From QZLE01 sp033852135 (GTDB taxonomy: Bacteria > Pseudomonadota > Gammaproteobacteria > QZLD01): a DNA stretch of 64,000 nucleotides. This document shows, piece after piece, positions 33,394 through 42,238 of the stretch. Location of the stretch: NCBI GenBank assembly GCA_033852135.1, contig JAWSVB010000010.1, positions 186,001 through 250,000 on the forward strand. Reading direction: 5' to 3'. Numbering within the stretch: the stretch's first letter is position 1; every line of letters starts with the position of its first letter. A model generated the notes under the pieces. That model was not told the DNA's origin and did not search any database. It saw nothing but the letters and a program-made list of their open reading frames with translations. The position numbers and the translations under genes are program-made.

Positions 33394-35067
33394 TTACGCA
33401 TCAATCTTATGATACTTAATCTTCTTTGGATTCAACGCATCATCACCAACGCGTTTCTTATAGTCTTCTTCGTAATCTGAGTAGTTGCCTTCATAGAATA
33501 CTGCCTGGCTTTCACCCTCAAACGCTATGATATGGGTCGCTATTCTATCTAGGAACCAGCGATCATGCGAGATCACTACCGCGCAACCTGGGAAGGCTAA
33601 GATAGCTTCTTCCAGAGCACGTAAGGTCTCAACATCAAGGTCATTGGTTGGCTCATCGAGTAGTAATAGGTTGCCGCCACTACGTAATAGTTTTGCAAGA
33701 TGTACGCGGTTGCGTTCACCGCCGGATAAGTTTTTGATATGACTTTGTTGGTCGCTACCTTTGAAATTGAAGCGTCCAACATAAGCGCGAGATGAAATCT
33801 CATAGTTTCCAACAGTTATGTTGTCCAATCCTTCGGAGATCTCTTCCCATACGGTTTTATCAGGATCTAGCGAGTCTCTGGATTGGTCAACATAAGCTAG
33901 CTCAACGGTATCACCAATGCGCATATCACCGTTATCTGGTTTTTCTATCCCCATCATCATGCGGAATAGGGTGGTTTTACCTGCGCCGTTTGGCCCGATA
34001 ACACCGACGATACCACCGCGTGGTAGGTTAAAGCTGAAGTCTTCCAGCAGCAGTTTCTCACCAAACGCTTTTTGCACGTTATTAGCTTCGATTACTAAAT
34101 CGCCAAGCCTTGGTCCTGGTGGGATATATAGCTCTTGCGTTTCATTACGCTTTTGGAAATCTTGGGAAGAAAGCTCTTCAAAACGAGCCATTCTCGCTTT
34201 GCTCTTCGCCTGACGCCCTTTAGGGTTGGAGCGTACCCACTCAAGCTCTGCTTTGATTGCGCGGTTATGTGATGATTGCTGTTTGGCTTCTCTTTCAAGT
34301 CGATTCTCTTTTTGCTCTAGCCATGAAGAGTAGTTACCTTCCCATGGGATACCGCGTCCACGGTCAAGCTCAAGAATCCAACCGGCAACATTATCCAGGA
34401 AGTATCTATCATGCGTTACGGCTACTACTGTCCCTTTAAAGTCATGTAGGAATCTTTCCAGCCAGGCAACTGATTCTGCGTCCAGATGGTTAGTTGGTTC
34501 ATCCAGAAGTAGCATGTCTGGGTTGGAAAGTAGGAGTTTACATAGAGCAACACGACGTTTTTCACCACCAGATAGTTTGGTAACATCTGCATCCCAAGGT
34601 GGAAGGCGTAGAGCATTAGCTGCAACCTCAAGTTTTCTGTCCAGTTCCCACGCTCCGGATGAATCGATCTTATCTTGCAGTTCAGCTTGTTCAGCTAGAA
34701 GATCGTTCATCTCATCATCACTCATCGGTTCAGCGAATTTCATGCTGATCTCATCGAATCGATTTAGGACGTTCTTGATCTCAGCTACACCCTCTTCAAC
34801 ATTGCCGCGTACATCTTTTTCTTCATTTAGCTGCGGTTCTTGTGGAAGGTAACCAATGTTGATATTAGCTAGTGGCCTGGCTTCACCTAGAATATCGGTA
34901 TCTAGTCCAGCCATGATACGCAGAAGGGTAGATTTACCAGAACCATTTAGCCCCAAAACACCAATCTTGGCGCCAGGAAAAAATGATAGTGATATATCTT
35001 TTAGTATCTCGCGTTTAGGTGGAACCACCTTACCAACGCGGTTCATAGAATAGATATACTGAGCCAT
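33394..35067 (-). CDS. ettA: Energy-dependent translational throttle protein EttA (ABC-F)
   Basis: 557 residues from the ATG at 35067 (MAQYIYSMNRVGKVVPPKR), close to 555 in E. coli. AGGAAA lies 8 bp upstream; the open frame runs 18 codons further without support. Two ABC domains: Walker A GLNGSGKST and GPNGAGKTT, signatures LSGGEKRRVALCKLL and LSGGERNRVHLAKLL, and Walker B LLLDEPTNHLD and LLLDEPTNDLD. It has no membrane part. EttA binds the ribosomal E site and gates the first peptide bond according to the ADP/ATP ratio. Confidence 0.95.
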   Translation of the reverse strand: MAQYIYSMNRVGKVVPPKREILKDISLSFFPGAKIGVLGLNGSGKSTLLRIMAGLDTDILGEARPLANINIGYLPQEPQLNEEKDVRGNVEEGVAEIKNVLNRFDEISMKFAEPMSDDEMNDLLAEQAELQDKIDSSGAWELDRKLEVAANALRLPPWDADVTKLSGGEKRRVALCKLLLSNPDMLLLDEPTNHLDAESVAWLERFLHDFKGTVVAVTHDRYFLDNVAGWILELDRGRGIPWEGNYSSWLEQKENRLEREAKQQSSHNRAIKAELEWVRSNPKGRQAKSKARMARFEELSSQDFQKRNETQELYIPPGPRLGDLVIEANNVQKAFGEKLLLEDFSFNLPRGGIVGVIGPNGAGKTTLFRMMMGIEKPDNGDMRIGDTVELAYVDQSRDSLDPDKTVWEEISEGLDNITVGNYEISSRAYVGRFNFKGSDQQSHIKNLSGGERNRVHLAKLLRSGGNLLLLDEPTNDLDVETLRALEEAILAFPGCAVVISHDRWFLDRIATHIIAFEGESQAVFYEGNYSDYEEDYKKRVGDDALNPKKIKYHKIDA

Positions 35068-35269
35068 GAAACTGTTTCCTTTTATGTAGAATCTTTGCAG
35101 TGGCCGATTTAACCTAACCACTTACGAATAAATTGTCTGAATTATCCTAAAATTAGACTTACGAGTCCATGAATTATGATGGCGGATTTTTATTGATGTT
35201 ATACAATAGCGGCAAATATTGGCATGGTTATTTTGTCTTTATAATTTATAAGCTAGAGGTTTAAGTTTA

Positions 35270-36865
35270 ATGACGCATTTGCTTAGCGATCTATTAATGG
35301 ATACGGCGCATAGGTATGCAAATAATGAAGCTCTTGAATACAAGGGTGAAGTACTTAGTTATCAACAAGTTGCTAATGATGTGGTTTGTTTGAGCACAGG
35401 TCTTAATTCATTTCAACTTAATAAGTCTGATCGCGTTGCCATCTACTTAGAAAAACGGCTTGAGGTTGTAAGTGCTGTCTTTGCCTCATCACTTTCAGGC
35501 CTAACATTTGTTCCAGTAAATCCGCTGCTTAAGGCTAATCAAGTTGAATATATTGTATCCGACTGTAATGCCAAGATACTGTTTACCTCATTTATGCGCT
35601 TGCGACAGATTCATGCTGAGATAGCTAATTGCAAAGATCTTAAATGCGTAGTTCTAGTGGATGAAGTTGGTGATGGCCTGGATATCGCGGCACTTAATTT
35701 CAAGGTTATCTCAATAGATGAGCTTAAACAGAAGCAAGGTTATCAAAATCATGGCATAGGCAAACATCAAATTATTGACGAGGATCTGGCCGCAATTCTT
35801 TATACCTCTGGTAGTACCGGTAGCCCAAAAGGGGTGGTGCTAACCCATAGGAATATGGTTGAAGGGGCCAAAAGTGTTGCCAAATATCTGCAAAACACGA
35901 GTGAAGACAGGTTGCTTGCAGTATTGCCATTTAGTTTTGATTATGGCCTGAGCCAACTGACAACAGCATTTTTGGTGGGAGCCAGAGTTTCGCTTCTAAA
36001 CTTCTTATTTGCGCGCGATATTATAAAAGCAATGGAGAAGAATGAGATAACTGGTCTTGCTGCAGTTCCACCTCTATGGATTCAGTTGGCCGATATAGAG
36101 TGGCCACAGAGCGTAGTAGATAAATTGCGTTATATAACAAACTCTGGTGGTGCGATGCCAGTAAATGTTTTAGATAAACTGAGGTCGTCGTTACCAAATA
36201 CCAAACCTTACTTAATGTACGGACTTACAGAGGCATTTAGATCTACATATCTTGATCCAGAAGAGATTGATAATAGGCCGGAATCGATGGGTAAAGCGAT
36301 ACCAAATGCAGAGATTATGGTGGTGCGCCCAGATGGAAGTGAGTGTGAACCGCTAGAACATGGAGAACTTGTTCATCGTGGTGCTCTGGTGGCAAAAGGG
36401 TATTGGAATGATGCTGCCAGAACTGCCGAGAGGTTTAAGCCTGTACCAAGTGGGTTTCCTGAGGTAAAAACAGAAGAGATTGCAGTTTGGTCGGGTGATA
36501 CAGTTTATCGTGATGCAGATGGTTTTCTGTTTTTTGTAGGCAGAAAAGACGAGATGATAAAAACCTCTGGGTATCGCGTAAGCCCTAGTGAGGTTGAAGA
36601 GGTTATCTATGATTCAGACCTTGTAGCTGAGGTAATTGCTATTGGAGTGTCGCACCCTAAGCTTGGTCAGGCTATAGTTGTATTAGCTAAGGTAAAAGAT
36701 CAAGTTACTCAGGCTAATGATATTGTGGGGCATTGTCGTAAAGAGATGCCTGCTTATATGTTGCCGCAGCATATACAGATTGAAAAAGATCTTCAGCGCA
36801 ATCCAAATGGGAAAATCGATAGAAAGCACTATGCGGATAAATTAAAAGAGCTGTTTATTAACTAA
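35270..36865 (+). CDS. Acyl-CoA ligase (AMP-forming), exosortase A-associated type
   Basis: 531 residues. Adenylate-forming enzyme with the P-loop AAILYTSGSTGSPKGVVLTH, the YGLTEAFRSTYL motif and the C-terminal hinge GRKDEMIKTSGYRVSP. The catalytic lysine region is NPNGKIDRK near the end. It would activate an organic acid as acyl-AMP/CoA. The sequence style and the PLP decarboxylase 39 bp downstream match the pair found beside exosortase A/PEP-CTERM exopolysaccharide loci. Neither the exosortase nor an acyl carrier protein is in this window. Divergent from ettA. Confidence 0.85.
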   Translation: MTHLLSDLLMDTAHRYANNEALEYKGEVLSYQQVANDVVCLSTGLNSFQLNKSDRVAIYLEKRLEVVSAVFASSLSGLTFVPVNPLLKANQVEYIVSDCNAKILFTSFMRLRQIHAEIANCKDLKCVVLVDEVGDGLDIAALNFKVISIDELKQKQGYQNHGIGKHQIIDEDLAAILYTSGSTGSPKGVVLTHRNMVEGAKSVAKYLQNTSEDRLLAVLPFSFDYGLSQLTTAFLVGARVSLLNFLFARDIIKAMEKNEITGLAAVPPLWIQLADIEWPQSVVDKLRYITNSGGAMPVNVLDKLRSSLPNTKPYLMYGLTEAFRSTYLDPEEIDNRPESMGKAIPNAEIMVVRPDGSECEPLEHGELVHRGALVAKGYWNDAARTAERFKPVPSGFPEVKTEEIAVWSGDTVYRDADGFLFFVGRKDEMIKTSGYRVSPSEVEEVIYDSDLVAEVIAIGVSHPKLGQAIVVLAKVKDQVTQANDIVGHCRKEMPAYMLPQHIQIEKDLQRNPNGKIDRKHYADKLKELFIN

Positions 36866-36904
36866 TATTAAAAATTCTAGCTTTGCACAGAGAAGGGAAT
36901 ACCG

Positions 36905-38140
36905 ATGAACAAACCACCTCTAAAACATGCAGCATTAACACACATTAAGACTATTGATAATTGTTTAGAGATTGATGGTAATACAATAAACAAGCTCGCT
37001 ATACAGGCAGGTTCTGTTCCGTTTTATGCATACGACCGGTCAGCGATGGCTCGTCGCTTGGCTGATATGCGCGCCAGGCTTCCAGAGCAGCTTTATATTC
37101 ACTATGCGCTTAAGGCTAATCCAATGCCAGCTTTGGTGCAGTATCTATGTGATAAAGTGGATGGTTTTGATGTCGCTTCAGGTAAAGAGATGGAAGTAGC
37201 TCTGGATTCAGGAATGCGCCCAGAGTTCGTTAGCTTTGCAGGACCAGCAAAGTCAATTAATGAAATTGCCGCTGGAATTGCCGCCGGGATAACCTTTCAT
37301 GTTGAATCAGAAACAGAGCTTAAAAGGATTATTGCAGCAGGCAAAGCGCAGGAAGAAGTTCCAAGGGTAGCGATAAGGGTAAATCCAGATTTTGAGTTGA
37401 AGTCTTCTGGGATGCAAATGGGTGGCGGTGCAAAACAGTTTGGAATTGATGCAGAAAAGGTTCCCGCTATATTACAAAATTTAGATCCAGCTGATGCCGA
37501 GTTTGTCGGCTTTCACATCTTCTCAGGCTCACAAAATTTAAAAGTAGAAGCAATAATTGAGTCACAACAAAAAGCTGTTGATCTTGCTATAGAGCTAGCG
37601 CAATACGCAAGAGAATCTGTTGTATCACTAAATATTGGTGGTGGATTTGGTATTCCATATTTTCCTGGGGAAAAACCTATAGAGCTAGAACCAATCGGGA
37701 AAAATTTAGAAGAGCTATTAGAAAAAGTTGATGAAGCATTACCAGGGGCTCAGCTTATCATTGAGCTAGGAAGGTATATTGTTGGTGAAGCCGGTTATTA
37801 CGTTTGCGAAGTGGTGGATAAGAAAGAGTCGCGCGGAGAGATCTTCCTAGTAACAAATGGAGGGATGCATCATCATCTAGCAGCGTCAGGAAACTTTGGT
37901 CAGGTGATCAGGAAAAACTACCCAGTCTTGGTTGGTAATAGAGTTTTTTCAGAGATTACAGATGTGGTGAATGTGGTTGGCCCGTTGTGTACTCCGCTTG
38001 ATATCATCGCTTCAAAGATGGAACTCCCATATTGTGAGATTGGTGATTACATAGTGGTTATGCAGTCTGGGGCATACGGATATACAGCAAGTCCGCAGAT
38101 GTTTTTGAGTCATCCGGCACCGGTTGAATTATTAGTTTAA
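36905..38140 (+). CDS. PLP-dependent decarboxylase, exosortase A-associated type
   Basis: 411 residues of the DAPDC/LysA-like fold type III family. The PLP lysine lies in HYALKANPMPALVQY. The glycine-rich phosphate loop is LNIGGGFGIPY, and IELGRYIVGEAG and the C-terminal YGYTASPQMFLSH complete the active site. It acts on a basic or diamino acid substrate that the sequence does not specify. It is not the housekeeping lysA: it pairs with the acyl-CoA ligase upstream, as in exosortase A-associated clusters, and presumably makes a building block for surface polysaccharide or its modification. Confidence 0.86.
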   Translation: MNKPPLKHAALTHIKTIDNCLEIDGNTINKLAIQAGSVPFYAYDRSAMARRLADMRARLPEQLYIHYALKANPMPALVQYLCDKVDGFDVASGKEMEVALDSGMRPEFVSFAGPAKSINEIAAGIAAGITFHVESETELKRIIAAGKAQEEVPRVAIRVNPDFELKSSGMQMGGGAKQFGIDAEKVPAILQNLDPADAEFVGFHIFSGSQNLKVEAIIESQQKAVDLAIELAQYARESVVSLNIGGGFGIPYFPGEKPIELEPIGKNLEELLEKVDEALPGAQLIIELGRYIVGEAGYYVCEVVDKKESRGEIFLVTNGGMHHHLAASGNFGQVIRKNYPVLVGNRVFSEITDVVNVVGPLCTPLDIIASKMELPYCEIGDYIVVMQSGAYGYTASPQMFLSHPAPVELLV

Positions 38141-38173
38141 TTTTAAAACTATTGCACTTGCTTATTCTGTGTT

Positions 38174-38234
38174 GAAAGTAGATTGAAAAATACTCATTTA
38201 CAATGAGTAAACTCCGTTTTTTAAATCTACTTTC
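38174..38234. repeat. Nested inverted repeats (cruciform-prone)
   Basis: Outer arms GAAAGTAGATT (38174-38184) and AATCTACTTTC (38224-38234) match perfectly over 11 bp and enclose a second perfect stem ACTCATT-TAC-AATGAGT (38192-38208). It lies between the decarboxylase and the yaiL-like gene. It may be a mini-element or a transcript-end structure. Confidence 0.7.
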
Positions 38235-38328
38235 GCCTTGACTAAGCTACGCTCATGACGTTTTAATTGGGCCTAATTATAGTTGGTTATTTAGAGTTAA
38301 AGTTATTAGATAAATTGAGGAAAAAACT

Positions 38329-38868
38329 GTGTCGTTAAAAGATCAATTATTAAAGTCTGGAGCTGTTAATAAAAAGAAGGCTAAACAGATTCAGCATCAG
38401 GCTAAAAGTAAAAAAAATAAACAAGCCGAGCAGCTAGAAGCAGAAAAAAGGCGTAAAGAGATTGAGCAAAAAGAGCTGGAGCAGAAGCAACGCGACCAAG
38501 AGTTGAACCTAGCTAAAAATCAAGAGGCAGAGCAAAAAGCTATCCAGGCACAGATAATTCAGTTGATTGAGGTAAATCGTCAGCAAAAGTGTGAGAAAGG
38601 TGCAGAAGAGTTAACGTATAGCTTTGTAGATGATGCCAAAGTAAAACAGTTATATGTATCTGAGAAAATTCAAAGGCATTTAAGTCAGGGGTTGTTGGTA
38701 ATAGCAAAATTTGACCAAGGGTATGAGTTGGTTCCTGCCAAGGTGGCGGAAAGAATCGCAATGCGTGATGAGAGCAAAATAATAACAATAGCAGATGCTG
38801 ATTTGGTGCAATCTGATGAAGATGACCCGTATGCTAATTATGAAATCCCAGATGACTTAATGTGGTAA
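38329..38868 (+). CDS. yaiL: DUF2058 protein, YaiL-like
   Basis: 179 residues from a GTG with AGGAA upstream. The first third is a Lys/Glu/Gln-rich helix (about 15-75), and the second half is a small globular domain with the family ending DDPYANYEIPDDLMW, nearly the same as in E. coli YaiL. YaiL is described as a nucleoprotein or polynucleotide-associated protein, and its role is not settled. Monocistronic, between inverted-repeat structures on both sides. Confidence 0.88.
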   Translation: MSLKDQLLKSGAVNKKKAKQIQHQAKSKKNKQAEQLEAEKRRKEIEQKELEQKQRDQELNLAKNQEAEQKAIQAQIIQLIEVNRQQKCEKGAEELTYSFVDDAKVKQLYVSEKIQRHLSQGLLVIAKFDQGYELVPAKVAERIAMRDESKIITIADADLVQSDEDDPYANYEIPDDLMW

Positions 38869-39172
38869 TAAGCATAAATGTTCTTTATGTGAGTGATTTT
38901 GGGGTAAGAGTCAATTGATAGCATTGCAATATTTCCCTTATCCTAAGTGGGGCAAAGGATAGGGAAAATATAGGCTTTTATAAAGCCATTAAAATGTGAC
39001 CTGGTTAATAGAATCAAATAAAGCTATATCATCAAAAAGCGCGATTTTTCGTTTATTAAACCAATGATTTCTAGTAAACTTGCAGCCGTTTTATACAGTT
39101 TAAGTAGCTGTATTTCAGGAAAATTACCTCAAAAGCCTTGTGGCAAGCGGTTTTAAATCGAGAACAGATCTA
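38869..39172. other. Intergenic region before surE
   Basis: 304 bases without a supported gene. The main structure is the hairpin at 38932-38967. The last 150 bp are AT-rich and presumably hold the surE operon promoter; I cannot single out its boxes. Confidence 0.5.
38932..38967. terminator. Long hairpin, possible terminator
   Basis: TTTCCCTTATCCT and AGGATAGGGAAA pair over 12 bp with one bulged T around an 11-nt loop. It is followed by AT-rich sequence rather than a clean T run, so termination after the yaiL-like gene is plausible but not certain. Confidence 0.5.
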
Positions 39173-39934
39173 ATGCATATACTAGTTAGTAATGATGATG
39201 GGTATAATGCGCCAGGGATCCAGGTACTATCAGAAGCATTAAGGAAGATTGCTCAAGTGTCAGTTGTGGCGCCATTGCGTGATCTAAGTGGCTGTAGTCA
39301 CGCCTTGACTTTAGATAGGCCAATGCGCAAGCGTGTTTTTACTGATGGGGTCTTGAACGAAATAATTGCAATAGATGGCACTCCTACAGACTGTGTGCAT
39401 CTAGCAATGACAGGGTTATTAGATTCAATGCCCGATATTGTCATATCTGGTATTAATGCCGGCGCTAATATGGGAGACGATGTTCTCTATTCCGGCACTG
39501 TTGCAGCAGCAATGGAGGGGCGTTTTTCGGATAAACCTTCGATCGCAGTATCAATCCCTGTTTTTAAACCAAAATACTTTGAGACCGCAGCAAAGGTCGT
39601 TTTAGATATAGTTGATAATATAGATTCATACCCTTTGCAGTCAGATTCAATATTGAATATTAATGTCCCCGATCTTCCTTATGAGGAAATAAAGGGGATA
39701 AAAGTAACTCGTTTAGGTAAACGAGCAAAGCCGAAAGATGTAGTTACAGAGATTGATCCGCGTGGGCATGAAGTATTTTGGATTGGCCCTCCAGGTAAAG
39801 AGTTAGATGCAGGAGATGGAACAGATTTTCATGCAGTAAATAATGGTTACGTATCGATAACACCATTACAGATAAATCTTACGCATGAGAATGATCACAA
39901 ATCTTTGTCAGCCTTTTTTGAATCAAATTGTTAG
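39173..39934 (+). CDS. surE: 5'/3'-nucleotidase SurE
   Basis: 253 residues from the ATG at 39173, which gives the canonical start MHILVSNDDGY; the open frame runs back to a TTG at 39140. The metal site DD in SNDDGYNAPGI, NAGANMGDDVLYSGTVAAAMEG and the GTPTDCV loop are all present. It dephosphorylates nucleoside monophosphates and short polyphosphate. surE-pcm-yqaA-nlpD-rpoS is a conserved stationary-phase cluster in gammaproteobacteria, and here it is complete. Confidence 0.96.
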   Translation: MHILVSNDDGYNAPGIQVLSEALRKIAQVSVVAPLRDLSGCSHALTLDRPMRKRVFTDGVLNEIIAIDGTPTDCVHLAMTGLLDSMPDIVISGINAGANMGDDVLYSGTVAAAMEGRFSDKPSIAVSIPVFKPKYFETAAKVVLDIVDNIDSYPLQSDSILNINVPDLPYEEIKGIKVTRLGKRAKPKDVVTEIDPRGHEVFWIGPPGKELDAGDGTDFHAVNNGYVSITPLQINLTHENDHKSLSAFFESNC

Positions 39935-39952
39935 ACTTGTTCAGGAGTTAAA

Positions 39953-40615
39953 ATGATAGATACTACTCATATGATGGGGATTGGAATGACATCCCAGAGA
40001 ACAAGGGATCGTTTAAAGCAAAGACTCCAGGATCAGGGGATAACAAACCTTTCTGTACTTGATGCCATTGCTCGTATGCCAAGACATCTTTTTGTTGATG
40101 AGGCGCTTGCGAGTAGAGCTTATGAAGATAGCTCACTTCCTATAGGCCATGGTCAAACTATTTCTCAGCCATATATTGTCGCCAAAATGACAGAAGCTGT
40201 GCTTCGAGATGGTGTTCCTGAAAAAGTATTAGAGGTTGGTACTGGCTCTGGATATCAGGCTGCTATTTTATCAAAGCTTGTAAAAACCGTTTATACAGTA
40301 GAAAGGATAGAGGCTCTATTTGAAAGATCGCGCAAGGTTTTTCAAAAGCTAGAGATGCGTAATGTTTACCCTAAGCTATCTGATGGCTCGTGGGGCTGGG
40401 CATCAAAAGCACCTTTTGATGCTATTGTCGTAACTGCGGCCCCTGAAGAGGTTCCAGAAGTTCTTTTTGAACAATTAGCAGATGGTGGAAGGTTGATCAT
40501 CCCTGTTGGTGCTCAAAATGAACCTCAGTTCTTAAAATTATTCACCAGAGTTGGCAATGAAGTCCATGAAGAGGTGATTGATGCGGTGAAATTTGTTCCT
40601 TTGGTGATTGGATAG
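39953..40615 (+). CDS. pcm: Protein-L-isoaspartate O-methyltransferase
   Basis: 220 residues. SAM-binding motif I is VLEVGTGSGYQAAILSKL, with RMPRHLFVD and the family block GHGQTISQPYIVAKM before it. VTAAPEEVPEVLFEQL and GGRLIIPVG follow. It repairs isoaspartyl damage in ageing proteins by methylation. CAGGAG lies 7 bp before the ATG, and surE ends 18 bp upstream. Confidence 0.96.
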   Translation: MIDTTHMMGIGMTSQRTRDRLKQRLQDQGITNLSVLDAIARMPRHLFVDEALASRAYEDSSLPIGHGQTISQPYIVAKMTEAVLRDGVPEKVLEVGTGSGYQAAILSKLVKTVYTVERIEALFERSRKVFQKLEMRNVYPKLSDGSWGWASKAPFDAIVVTAAPEEVPEVLFEQLADGGRLIIPVGAQNEPQFLKLFTRVGNEVHEEVIDAVKFVPLVIG

Positions 40616-40649
40616 TTTCATTAGTTTATAAAATATGGAGTGTTAAAGC

Positions 40650-41237
40650 TTGTTTGCAAAGATGTATGATTGGGTTATGGGGTTGGCAAAGCACAAGAAT
40701 GCGCCATATTTTTTAGCTGTTTTGAGTTTTACCGAATCATCTTTCTTTCTAGTCCCGCCAGATGTAATGCTTATACCAATGGCTTTAGGAAAACCTAAAA
40801 AAGCTTATAGATTAGCATTCTTAACTACTTTTATGTCTGTTGCTGGTGGTGTATTTGGGTATTTAATTGGGATGTATGCTTTTAATCTAGTTGAGCCATT
40901 ATTGCACTCTGCTGGTTATTGGGATAAATACCTTCATGTAAAAGATCTATTTGCTGAATATGGTATTTGGGTAGTGTTTATAGCTGGGTTTTCCCCGTTT
41001 CCGTATAAAATTATTACAATAACAGCAGGTGTGTTAACTATGAATCCCCTGTTTTTTGTTATAGCATCAATAATTGGAAGGGGTTCTAGGTTCTTCTTGG
41101 TCGCAGGGTTGATGGCGTGGGGAGGGCCTAAGTTGGAACCAATAATTAAAAAAAATATCGAAAGACTTGGTTGGGCTACTTTAGGGATTGGAGTTCTGGT
41201 TGCTATATATCTTGGAGTTATTAAACCATATTTTTAA
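40650..41237 (+). CDS. yqaA: YqaA family membrane protein
   Basis: 195 residues from a TTG with TGGAG 9 bp upstream; an ATG four codons later is the alternative. Four or five membrane helices, with the DedA/VTT-like core (about 25-170): FTESSFFLVPPDVMLIPMAL and AGFSPFPYKIITITAG. YqaA proteins are relatives of the DedA lipid-transport/homeostasis family with no assigned reaction. Its position between pcm and nlpD is conserved in several gammaproteobacteria. Confidence 0.9.
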   Translation: MFAKMYDWVMGLAKHKNAPYFLAVLSFTESSFFLVPPDVMLIPMALGKPKKAYRLAFLTTFMSVAGGVFGYLIGMYAFNLVEPLLHSAGYWDKYLHVKDLFAEYGIWVVFIAGFSPFPYKIITITAGVLTMNPLFFVIASIIGRGSRFFLVAGLMAWGGPKLEPIIKKNIERLGWATLGIGVLVAIYLGVIKPYF

Positions 41238-42111
41238 TAATTCATTTGGTTTAAGCCAAGTATCGCGCAGTTATAATTTTAGTAGTTGTTACAGTAATTA
41301 TTATAAATTTGAAAATGGACTTGGTAGGGCACTATCAATTTTTAATAATGCCTTTAAAGCAATTATCTGTGCATTTTTTCTGACTCTTTATTTGTTAACC
41401 TCAGGTTGCAGTTCAAGTGGCAAGCCCCAAGTTGTCGAACGTGGAACCAGCTCTTCATATAACCAAAATAAGAAAAATAAAGTACATATTGTGCGCAAGG
41501 GTGACACCCTTTTTTCTATAGCATCTTATTATGGGCAAAAAGTTTCAAAATTAGCTAAGTGCAATAAACTCGGGCATCCGTACACTATTCACCCTGGTCA
41601 GAAGATCGCAACTACCTGTTCGGTAAATAATAAAACGAGAAAAAAGAAAAAGTCACATAGATCACAAAAGGGAAATAAAAAAGCTAGCAATATCAATAAA
41701 AAACATAAAAAATCTAGAAATGTAGAACAGGTCACAGTTCTTACGCGCTGGAGATGGCCTACTATTGGACACGTGGTCAGGCGTTTTAACCCAGGAAACC
41801 AGGGCAAAACAGGTCTTGAAATAGCTGGAAAATATCGCCAATCGATCTATGCAGCAGAAGCTGGAAAAGTAGTTTATAGCGGCAGTGGCTTGATTGGATA
41901 CGGAAAATTGATTATTGTAAAACACAATAGAAGATTTTTGACTGCGTATGGTTATAATTCTGAGTTGCTAGTAAAGGAAGGTGATTCAGTAAAGTCAGGA
42001 CAGGTTATTGCAAGGATGGGAAGGTCTCCTTCAAATAAAGCGGCTTTATTTTTTGAGCTGCGCAAGGATGGAAAACCAGTTAACCCAATGCGATATCTGC
42101 CGAAAAAATAA
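41188..42111 (+). CDS. nlpD: NlpD-like murein activator lipoprotein (LysM + M23)
   Basis: LysM domain (about 97-145; HIVRKGDTLFSIASYYGQ), a very basic linker (about 148-180) and a C-terminal degenerate M23 peptidase domain (about 190-305). M23 zinc ligands are largely absent, as in amidase activators such as NlpD. The lipobox LLTSGC puts the lipidated cysteine at residue 74 if the TTG at 41188 is used, about 50 residues too far in. No ATG, GTG or TTG lies in frame near the expected start. An ATT at 41338 with GGTAGGG 8 bp upstream is possible, or a frameshift. It lies between yqaA and rpoS. Confidence 0.8.
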   Translation: MEFWLLYILELLNHIFNNSFGLSQVSRSYNFSSCYSNYYKFENGLGRALSIFNNAFKAIICAFFLTLYLLTSGCSSSGKPQVVERGTSSSYNQNKKNKVHIVRKGDTLFSIASYYGQKVSKLAKCNKLGHPYTIHPGQKIATTCSVNNKTRKKKKSHRSQKGNKKASNINKKHKKSRNVEQVTVLTRWRWPTIGHVVRRFNPGNQGKTGLEIAGKYRQSIYAAEAGKVVYSGSGLIGYGKLIIVKHNRRFLTAYGYNSELLVKEGDSVKSGQVIARMGRSPSNKAALFFELRKDGKPVNPMRYLPKK

Positions 42112-42153
42112 CCAATAATTGGGCGGTCAAAAGTTTGTACCGAGGAATGGAGT

Positions 42154-42187
42154 CTTTGGGTAAGCCCAGAGTTAGTTAACCCCAAAG
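42154..42187 (+). promoter_or_regulatory. Candidate hairpin in the rpoS leader
   Basis: CTTTGGG (42154-42160) pairs with CCCAAAG (42181-42187), with TAA/TTA able to extend the stem. It lies about 50 nt before the rpoS start codon. In E. coli rpoS translation is held down by a leader hairpin opened by small RNAs. A similar role here is only a suggestion. Confidence 0.35.
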
Positions 42188-42238
42188 TTAGATGGATTAA
42201 GTTAGCAAAACGGGAATAATCAGCAAAGGAGATGTGTC

